DNA of 64,000 nt. Source: Methyloglobulus sp. (GTDB lineage: Bacteria > Pseudomonadota > Gammaproteobacteria > Methylococcales > Methylomonadaceae). The translations under genes were made by a program, and so were the position numbers. Under the pieces are notes generated by a model. That model did no database searches. It had not been told where the DNA came from and worked only from the letters and a program-made list of their open reading frames with translations. Location: contig JABFQX010000008.1 in NCBI GenBank assembly GCA_013141505.1, forward strand, positions 62,001 through 126,000. Direction: 5' to 3'. The first letter of the stretch is position 1, and each line of letters starts with the position of its first letter. Shown here in pieces: positions 57,047 to 64,000 of the stretch.

Positions 57047-58225
57047 TTAAATAAAGGATTTGGGCTTAACTCTTTTTAAAGATTCGAGTTCAAAAAAACT
57101 ATCTTCTTTTGCTTCGCCTTTTTCAACACAATGTTCATGTTCACAAAATATAACAACTGAATTTTTTCCTTTAGACTTTGAACTTGGATAAATTAGACCG
57201 TACATTTTTTCGTTGTCTTTTTTCCTGTGATGAACGTAACGGATATGTTCCGTTATGATTTGTGTGGGAACATAGTCGATATGTTCACTCCCGTCTTTAT
57301 CAATTGGTGCTGAAATAGCTTTTACAAATTCGTTTATAAATTCAATTTGATGATTACAGTAATTAGCGTTTTCAAAAAAGCCTAAACACGGCGGAATTCT
57401 ACAAAGGTCAACTAAAGAAATATCTTTCAAAAGTTTGAATTTGGCAACTGTAGCAATTTGCTCTTTATTGTTATCTGAATATGTTTCTTTTATTGCTGTT
57501 CCTATATCAAAAGCACTGTAAAACATAGGTATTCCAGCAGGACTCATTCTATTTGCTTGTTTTGTATTTTTTGGGTTATTTGTTGCTAAATCAGAAGCAG
57601 ATTTTAATTGTATGTCTTTGTTTTCAAATCTAACTCTATAAAAATAAGTGCCTTTAGATAAGGTTCTATATAATTCCAATTTTGAAAAAATGTCACTTAA
57701 TGCATCTAAAAATGCATTAGGTGGTATTGGGCTACAGGGATATTCTTCGTCAAATTGGTAAAAAGCGTATCTGGATTTGTGTTTAACAACATCGACGAAT
57801 TCATCCCAACCATATTGCAAGGCCTCTGATAAATCCGGTAAATAATATGGTGTCTCACACCATACACGGTCGCTTAAAGAATCTTCAACATCGTTCCGTA
57901 AAGATTCTTGCTTAGTTAAGTCTATGTCGCAATCGACCAGTAACTCGGTGATACCAAAACTTTTAGCATCATCAAAATTAGCAAGCTCCTCAAGAGGATT
58001 GCCGTATACACTATCAACATGTTCAAGAAAAAATTCTATAAACTTATTAAATTGAACTGTTTTTGCTCTTTTCTTTCCGCAATAGTCACATTTTGATTTT
58101 TCGCCATTTCCTTTAATAAATTGCTTTATATGCCTATCACTGACGCAATGATTACAAACACATCTATCAATACTCATATATCCGTATTCTGTTTCCCTAT
58201 CAATTCTTCTTTTAGTTTGACCCAT
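57047..58225 (-). CDS. HEPN/RES N-terminal domain plus RES-domain protein
   Basis: This 392-residue protein starts with a zinc-ribbon-like pair of knuckles (CVCNHC ~23-28 and CDYCGKK ~46-52), then a helical domain of the HEPN/RES N-terminal type. A RES domain runs from about 190: FYRVRFENKDI, then NRMSPAGIPMFYSAFDIGTAIKETY with the conserved Arg, Glu and Ser-type positions. RES proteins are toxins that degrade NAD. No separate Xre-type antitoxin gene is adjacent, and the N-terminal domain may regulate it. Its base composition is AT-rich like the HNH gene upstream. Confidence 0.8.
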   Translation of the reverse strand: MGQTKRRIDRETEYGYMSIDRCVCNHCVSDRHIKQFIKGNGEKSKCDYCGKKRAKTVQFNKFIEFFLEHVDSVYGNPLEELANFDDAKSFGITELLVDCDIDLTKQESLRNDVEDSLSDRVWCETPYYLPDLSEALQYGWDEFVDVVKHKSRYAFYQFDEEYPCSPIPPNAFLDALSDIFSKLELYRTLSKGTYFYRVRFENKDIQLKSASDLATNNPKNTKQANRMSPAGIPMFYSAFDIGTAIKETYSDNNKEQIATVAKFKLLKDISLVDLCRIPPCLGFFENANYCNHQIEFINEFVKAISAPIDKDGSEHIDYVPTQIITEHIRYVHHRKKDNEKMYGLIYPSSKSKGKNSVVIFCEHEHCVEKGEAKEDSFFELESLKRVKPKSFI

Positions 58226-58300
58226 AAAATCAAGAATTTGAAAAATAAAAACATAATTTCCCGTATGCCGCGCAGGGATGCGTCAGGGATGCCGCACATT

Positions 58301-58328
58301 GTCAAAGGGACGGGGAGTCCCTTTTGAC
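58301..58328. repeat. Inverted repeat, 11-12 bp arms
   Basis: GTCAAAGGGAC, a 5-base loop, and GTCCCTTTTGAC. It may fold in the RES gene leader or mark the island border. Confidence 0.6.
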
Positions 58329-58388
58329 AACCCCTGGTAAATGCGAGAAGCGCAGGAAACAAGTGGCATCCGGAGGTCGTTTCTTTTG

Positions 58389-58422
58389 GATACTTTTCTT
58401 TGAACAGGCAAAGAAAAGTATC
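58389..58422. repeat. Perfect 14-bp inverted repeat
   Basis: GATACTTTTCTTTG and CAAAGAAAAGTATC are separated by 6 bases. It resembles widespread extragenic palindromes of proteobacteria. Confidence 0.7.
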
Positions 58423-58488
58423 TCGTCCGCCAGTGCGGGAACTGGCATTTAAAACAATCGTCGCGGTAGCGACACTTTCAATACCCCC

Positions 58489-58521
58489 TCACCCTAGCCC
58501 TCTCCCACAGGGGGAGAGGGG
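58489..58521. repeat. CCCTCACCCTAGCCCTCTCCC-type dispersed repeat
   Basis: CCCTCACCC-TAGCCCTCTCCC, then a loop and GGGGGAGAGGGG, form a strong hairpin. The sequence is a well-known intergenic repeat in many proteobacteria. Confidence 0.75.
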
Positions 58522-58562
58522 ATTAATATGCTGCTTCCTTTCATTGTTCGACAAGCTCACCA

Positions 58563-58579
58563 TTTATGCCCTGTGGGTA
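58563..58579 (-). repeat. 17-bp unit TACCCACAGGGCATAAA in an intergenic repeat
   Basis: It splits CCGTTCG from TGGTGAGCTTGTCGAAC. Joined, they give a repeat that is very common between proteobacterial genes. The copy is identical to that at 25467-25483. Confidence 0.85.
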
Positions 58580-58597
58580 CGAACGGTATCAACCAAA

Positions 58598-59890
<1,293 letters not shown>

Positions 59891-59935
59891 TTAAAATTTA
59901 AAAAATGTGCCGTACAAAGTCTTAATATTTTTGCC

Positions 59936-60643
59936 TTATATTCTTTTGCCGGTCAACAAACCCATCCACAGCAAAAAGATGCAAATTAGGCCGTTACTGA
60001 GGAAAACACTCAGCATCAGATTCAGATGGGCTTCGAATGAATACCCGTGTTCCATCAAATAAAGGATTAAATATAAGCCAGTCAAGGTTAGGTATGTGCC
60101 GATGACGACTATCATAATCGCTGCCCGGTATTCCATCGACATTGTCACCTTCTGAAACAACACGGTCATGACGAGACCTATCATAAATGCGAGCAAGGCA
60201 TTCACAATGACCATTGCGTAAGGGAACATGCCGCCAGACCATTGAATTGCACCGCCGGAATAATAAAATAAACATCTACCTAAGAGCAAACCCAGCCAAA
60301 CCGCAAACAAGCAGGCAACAATACTAATCGACACATTGAGCGCAGCTTTTGTCAATGCGCCCTGCTCTATCAAATAAATGGTTTCCAGAGAAAAGCTGGA
60401 AAATGTCGTAAAGCCGCCTAACACACCGACCAATATGGCTGCCCGGTATTCTAAGGTAAAGCTGATACGTTGAAGAATGAGCGCTTCGGCAAGCAGGCCG
60501 ATTAAAAACGAGCCGATGACATTGACAGAAAGGGTTCCATAAGGAAAACCCCTACCCAACCATTGATAAATCCCTGAGGAAACCAGGAAGCGCAGCACCG
60601 AGCCACAGGCACCGCCCAACGCCACCGCGAGCAATTGATTCAT
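59936..60643 (-). CDS. Fused double CrcB-type fluoride channel
   Basis: This 235-residue membrane protein has a normal first half (~1-125) for a CrcB/Fluc subunit: LGGACGSVLRF, LSVNVIGSFLIGLL (pore Asn) and LGGFTTFSSFSLETI (Phe-box). The second half (~118-235) is a diverged copy: GRCLFYYSGGAIQWS-like, FPYAMVIVNALLAFMIGL and EYRAAIMIVVIGTYLTLTGL, with the TTFSSF motif lost. Seven hydrophobic helices are visible. The fourth helix of the first copy seems to serve as the first helix of the second, which would place the halves antiparallel. Bacterial CrcB proteins are normally single units of about 125 residues. Confidence 0.88.
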   Translation of the reverse strand: MNQLLAVALGGACGSVLRFLVSSGIYQWLGRGFPYGTLSVNVIGSFLIGLLAEALILQRISFTLEYRAAILVGVLGGFTTFSSFSLETIYLIEQGALTKAALNVSISIVACLFAVWLGLLLGRCLFYYSGGAIQWSGGMFPYAMVIVNALLAFMIGLVMTVLFQKVTMSMEYRAAIMIVVIGTYLTLTGLYLILYLMEHGYSFEAHLNLMLSVFLSNGLICIFLLWMGLLTGKRI

Positions 60644-60654
60644 AATGCTACAAC

Positions 60655-61227
60655 TTAAAGCGCACGGCCTTTATCCGAATACTTACCAGCAATAAAATAC
60701 TCCCGGTAGTAACGTAGCTCGTCAATGGATTCGTGAATATCGGCTAAGGCCTGGTGCTTGGTTTCCTTTTTAAAACCGTCTTTAAGATCAGGTCCCCACC
60801 GCGCCACCAGTTCTTTCAGGGTTGAAACATCAATACTGCGGTAATGAAAATATTCCTCTAATTTGGGCATGTACTTCACCAAAAACCGTCTGTCCTGACC
60901 AATAGTGTTTCCACACATCGGTGATGTCCTTTCCGGAACCCAGTCCCGCAAAAAATCCAGGGTCAATTTTTCCGCATCTTGCTGGGTCAATCTCGACACC
61001 CTCACCCGGTCTATCAGGCCGGATTGACCGTGATGTTTTTGGTTCCAATCGTCCATCGCCAATAACGCAGCATCAGGTTGATTAACCGCTATTGCAGGGC
61101 CTTCGGCGAGGACATTCAAATTTTTATCGGTTATCACGGTGGCTATCTCAATGATCAGGTCAGTATCAGGATTGAGCCCGGTCATTTCAAGGTCGATCCA
61201 GATCAGGTTTTGGTTGTCTTGTACCAT
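60655..61227 (-). CDS. orn: Oligoribonuclease
   Basis: This 190-residue DEDDh exonuclease degrades 2-5-mer RNA and pGpG to nucleotides. Motifs are [21 protein letters not shown] (Exo I, ~9-29), [18 protein letters not shown] (Exo II) and [20 protein letters not shown] (Exo III with the catalytic His and Asp). Length and sequence are standard. It lies 11 bases from the crcB-like gene on the same strand and is divergent from the M48 protease gene. Confidence 0.97.
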   Translation of the reverse strand: MVQDNQNLIWIDLEMTGLNPDTDLIIEIATVITDKNLNVLAEGPAIAVNQPDAALLAMDDWNQKHHGQSGLIDRVRVSRLTQQDAEKLTLDFLRDWVPERTSPMCGNTIGQDRRFLVKYMPKLEEYFHYRSIDVSTLKELVARWGPDLKDGFKKETKHQALADIHESIDELRYYREYFIAGKYSDKGRAL

Positions 61228-61316
61228 TTATATTTTCCGTTATATTAATAGAACACTAGTTAGTGTAGCATTGCCTTATTTTTGTACCTAGTCCTTGAAC
61301 GTGGCGGTAATTTTTT

Positions 61317-62555
61317 ATGAATAGTTTTACCTTGATTTTTTTGCTAGCTTTGGCTCTTTCGTCCACTGTCCAATTTTGGTTGGCAAGAAGGCAAGGCACT
61401 CACGTTGCTCAGCATCGTAGCGCCGTACCAGAAGCTTTCAAGGATCGCGTTTCCCTGGCTGCCCATCAGAAAGCGGCGGATTATACGATAGCGAAAGGAA
61501 AATTGGGAAGGATAGATGGGATTATCGGCATCGTCGTTTTGCTGTTATTGACTATAGGCGGCGGCATCAATGCAACATTTACATTTTGGGTAGGCCATCT
61601 CGATTCACCTATACTTGCCGGTATTGCCGCCGTCGCCAGTATTTTTCTGTTCATGACATTGATCGACATTCCAACCAGTTGGTATCAAACCTTTGTTATC
61701 GAAGAGCAATACGGCTTCAACAAAAGTACGGTTAAACAGTATATAAAAGATCATGTCATGCAACTGGGTTTGGGGACGTTGATTGGCTTGCCCATATTCG
61801 CCTTAATCCTTTGGGTTATGGATAGCGTTGGCAGTTCATGGTGGTTGTGGGCTTGGGCGATTATCATGGGTTTTTCTTTGCTGATGAGTTGGTTATTCCC
61901 CACCGTTATTGCGCCCTTGTTCAATAAGTTTACCCCCATGCAGGAAGGGTCGTTGAAAGACCGTATCCAGGGCTTGCTGGCGCGGTGTGGTTTTAATAGC
62001 CAAGGCATTTTCATTATGGATGGTTCTAAACGTTCTGGTCATGGCAACGCTTATTTCACCGGCTTGGGCAATAATAAGCGTATCGTGTTTTTCGATACCT
62101 TAATTAATTCCCTTGATGAAGAAGAACTTGAAGCGGTATTGGCGCATGAACTCGGTCATTTTAAACGCAAACATGTTATCAAAATGCTGGTTGCCACCTC
62201 GGTGATGAGCTTGATTAGTCTGGCAGTCTTAGGTTGGCTAATTAACGAGACTTGGTTTTATAAGGGCTTAGGCGTAGAACAGCCCTCACACGCCGCAGCA
62301 CTACTGTTATTTATGTTAGTATCACCGGTTTTCACGTTCTTCATGCAACCTATCAGTGCTTATTTTCAACGTAAATTTGAGTTTGAAGCCGATGATTTTG
62401 CTGCTAACAATGCCAAAGCCACCAAAATGATCAGCGGTTTGGTCAAACTCTACGAGGAAAACGCCAGCACCTTAACACCCGACCCGCTGTATTCAGCGTT
62501 CCACTACAGTCATCCACCCGCTGCAATTAGAATTGCCCATCTTGAAGCTAAATAA
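61317..62555 (+). CDS. M48-family membrane metalloprotease (Ste24-like)
   Basis: This 412-residue integral membrane protease has about six to seven hydrophobic helices and the zinc motif HELGHFKRKH (HExxH, near residue 279). The third ligand is in FEFEADDFAANN (~355). GFSLLMSWLFPTVIAPLFNKFTP and SKRSGHGNAYFTGLG are typical of the CAAX-prenyl-protease/Ste24 branch. In bacteria its substrates are largely unknown; roles in membrane-protein quality control are proposed. rsgA follows after 11 bases, so the two are probably cotranscribed. Confidence 0.92.
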   Translation: MNSFTLIFLLALALSSTVQFWLARRQGTHVAQHRSAVPEAFKDRVSLAAHQKAADYTIAKGKLGRIDGIIGIVVLLLLTIGGGINATFTFWVGHLDSPILAGIAAVASIFLFMTLIDIPTSWYQTFVIEEQYGFNKSTVKQYIKDHVMQLGLGTLIGLPIFALILWVMDSVGSSWWLWAWAIIMGFSLLMSWLFPTVIAPLFNKFTPMQEGSLKDRIQGLLARCGFNSQGIFIMDGSKRSGHGNAYFTGLGNNKRIVFFDTLINSLDEEELEAVLAHELGHFKRKHVIKMLVATSVMSLISLAVLGWLINETWFYKGLGVEQPSHAAALLLFMLVSPVFTFFMQPISAYFQRKFEFEADDFAANNAKATKMISGLVKLYEENASTLTPDPLYSAFHYSHPPAAIRIAHLEAK

Positions 62556-62566
62556 CCGTTCGCGAC

Positions 62567-63445
62567 ATGTCTGAGCCTAAGGAAGGGCTGGTCATTGCCC
62601 ATCTCGGGCAAGGTATAGCAGTTGAGTGTGAGGGTAACATTACCCTATGCCAGCCACTAAGGCGGCTTGATACGATTGCCGTTGGTGATAAAGTGCTCTG
62701 GTCATTATCGTCTCCCGACCAAGGTCGTATCGAAACCTTATTGCCTCGGCGTTCACTTTTAGCCAGACCCGCCAAAAATAACAAAACCAGACCAGTCGCC
62801 GCCAACATTGACAAAGTATTTGTCGTCATCGCCACGCAACCATTCTGCGATTTTTTACTAATTGACCAATATCTCGCCGTATGCGAAAACAGCCAGATTG
62901 ATGTTGCACTGATATTAAATAAAACAGACTTGGAGCAATCCGAAGAATTAGAAAAGGAACTCCAGGTTTACCAAGATGTTGGCTATCAGATCCACAGGGT
63001 CAGTACCGTAACGTCAAAGGGTCTGGTCGAGCTTAAGGCGGCACTACAGGATCAGGTCAGCGTTCTTACCGGGCAATCTGGTGTCGGTAAGTCATCTATC
63101 ACCAATGCCCTGATTCCTGACATTAACCTTAAAACCAATACCATTTCTGCAAACACCAAACATGGTCGCCACACCACAACTGCAGCAACACTTTATCACC
63201 TTGATTTTGGTGGCGATTTAATAGACAGCCCTGGTGTAGCAATTTTTGGGCTGGCCGATTTGAACGGACAGCAACTAGCGCAAGGTTACAGAGAATTTAT
63301 TCCTTTGATTGATAAGTGCAAATTCAATGATTGTAGTCATTTACATGACAAAGGTTGCCAACTAAGATTGTCAGCGGAAAATGGCACGCTATCAACCTCA
63401 CGGTATCAGCGGTTTTTAAAACTTAGCCAAAAGATGAATCTTTAA
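62567..63445 (+). CDS. rsgA: Ribosome small subunit biogenesis GTPase RsgA
   Basis: This 292-residue circularly permuted GTPase has an N-terminal OB-fold (~1-65). The G domain order is G4 LILNKTDL, G1 GQSGVGKSSITN, then G3 DSPGVAIFG. A C-terminal zinc knuckle has CKFNDCSHLHDKGCQL. It acts in late 30S maturation. It lies 11 bases downstream of the M48 protease gene. A terminator lies 50-80 bases beyond its stop. Confidence 0.95.
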   Translation: MSEPKEGLVIAHLGQGIAVECEGNITLCQPLRRLDTIAVGDKVLWSLSSPDQGRIETLLPRRSLLARPAKNNKTRPVAANIDKVFVVIATQPFCDFLLIDQYLAVCENSQIDVALILNKTDLEQSEELEKELQVYQDVGYQIHRVSTVTSKGLVELKAALQDQVSVLTGQSGVGKSSITNALIPDINLKTNTISANTKHGRHTTTAATLYHLDFGGDLIDSPGVAIFGLADLNGQQLAQGYREFIPLIDKCKFNDCSHLHDKGCQLRLSAENGTLSTSRYQRFLKLSQKMNL

Positions 63446-63496
63446 TAATCAATCAGTAACGGTCTGTTTAAGACCTTGAACAATACTTGTCAGCAT

Positions 63497-63528
63497 AAAA
63501 AAACCAGCGTAAACGCTGGTTTTTTGTT
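63497..63528. terminator. Bidirectional intrinsic terminator
   Basis: The stem AACCAGCGT/ACGCTGGTT with loop AA has A/T runs on both sides. It serves both rsgA (plus) and the coiled-coil gene (minus), which converge here. Confidence 0.9.
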
Positions 63529-63565
63529 TACTTGGCAGACAAAAATGCCTGACTAACTCAGCATA

Positions 63566-63898
63566 TTACTTGAATATTGCTTTAACTTTGTCAAACAAGC
63601 TTTGGGCGCTGGCTACAACTTCTTGCACTTCATCACCGTATTCGGCGACAAGTTTGCCATAGACCGCTTCAGCGTCATCTTTTAAATCTTCCCACATTTC
63701 TTCGGTAGCATCTGCCAATTCGCTCAGTTTACCCTCGCCTTCAGCAAATTTAACCTTAAGGTCTGCTATTTGCTGGTCAAGTTCAACTTTAAGTTCATCG
63801 GTAGCCACTTCCGCTTTAGCTTGCAAACTATCGACTTCCACTTGCCAGCTATCGAGTTGGGTTTTTAATTTTGCTAGATATTCTTCTTTTGTCGCCAT
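63566..63898 (-). CDS. Small coiled-coil protein of unknown function
   Basis: This 110-residue acidic protein has almost no hydrophobic core pattern except continuous heptads (YLAKLKTQLDSWQVEVDSLQAKAEVATDELKVELDQQ and beyond), so it is predicted to be one long helix. It has no signal peptide, cysteine or known catalytic motif. It resembles stress- or phasin-like helical proteins in composition, but I do not recognise a family. It is convergent with rsgA; the window ends just past its promoter region. Confidence 0.75.
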   Translation of the reverse strand: MATKEEYLAKLKTQLDSWQVEVDSLQAKAEVATDELKVELDQQIADLKVKFAEGEGKLSELADATEEMWEDLKDDAEAVYGKLVAEYGDEVQEVVASAQSLFDKVKAIFK

Positions 63899-64000
63899 AG
63901 TTCTGACCTCTCAGGCAGTATCGCGTTACCCGAACGGACACGCGATTGTTAATAAAATTGTTATAGTAACTTTTCTCTTTTCCACAATGTCCAGGCACCA

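Larger units (their letters stand above)
58226..58597. other. Repeat-rich intergenic region before serS
   Basis: These 372 bases separate the RES gene start from the serS end. They hold three inverted repeats and one micro-insertion unit: an arm pair GTCAAAGGGAC/GTCCCTTTTGAC, the GATACTTTTCTTTG palindrome, a CCCTC-tract repeat common in proteobacteria, and a unit at 58563-58579. No gene is supported. Confidence 0.7.

Overview
The window is a chromosomal segment of a gammaproteobacterium. The gene sets and orders are gammaproteobacterial: hfq-hflX-hflK-hflC-hisZ-purA, tig-clpP-clpX-lon-hupB followed by ppiD, dnaB-alr, orn, rsgA. Class I fructose bisphosphatase, NAD-type isocitrate dehydrogenase, a phosphoketolase remnant and a lone soxB would suit a methylotroph or methanotroph of the Methylococcales. 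That placement is an inference; no methane or methanol oxidation gene is present here.

Layout: 1-2.7 kb, end of sppA, then a PepSY protein with a PhoP/PhoQ-like two-component pair. 2.7-4.9 kb, slyD and an orphan soxB. 5.1-12 kb, an accessory block: a tandem OmpA protein, a Fap-like functional-amyloid export cluster (two secreted N/Q-rich subunits, a C39 protease, a small secreted protein and a FapF-like porin) and a winged-helix regulator with a degenerate receiver. 12.3-25.2 kb, housekeeping (alr, dnaB, dnaE, a NERD protein, fbp, a SemiSWEET, hrpA), with a regulatory-looking AT-rich gap at 20.75-21.25 kb that holds a perfect CRP-type palindrome and three DnaA-box matches. 25.2-26.4 kb, IS3 and IS5 wreckage. 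26.6-38.6 kb, the proteostasis block (ppiD, tRNA-Asp, tRNA-Val, hupB, lon, clpX, clpP, tig), tRNA-Leu, a radical SAM protein, a nuclease, dtd and a lipoprotein. 38.65-41.6 kb, IS110 and IS5 wreckage around sodB, with a phosphoketolase fragment. 41.7-55.2 kb, idh, deaD, dnaQ, purA, hisZ, hflC, hflK, hflX, hfq, an esterase, tRNA-Glu, tRNA-Ala and gltX. 55.4-58.3 kb, an AT-rich island with BrnT/BrnA, an HNH nuclease and a HEPN/RES protein. 58.6-64 kb, serS, a fused double-CrcB fluoride channel, orn, an M48 protease, rsgA and a small coiled-coil protein.

The most unusual signal is a dispersed 17-bp unit with consensus TACCCANAGGGCATAAA. At least eight 17-bp copies and several variants occur here, all outside intact genes. 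At five copies the sequence on either side can be rejoined to restore a recognisable uninterrupted sequence: transposase reading frames of the IS5 and IS110 families, and a widespread intergenic repeat. The unit therefore behaves as a micro-insertion. Other copies sit exactly at internal deletion junctions of IS3 and IS5 transposases.

Other points of interest are the seven-helix CrcB fusion, in which one helix seems shared between two antiparallel halves, and the divergent amyloid cluster.
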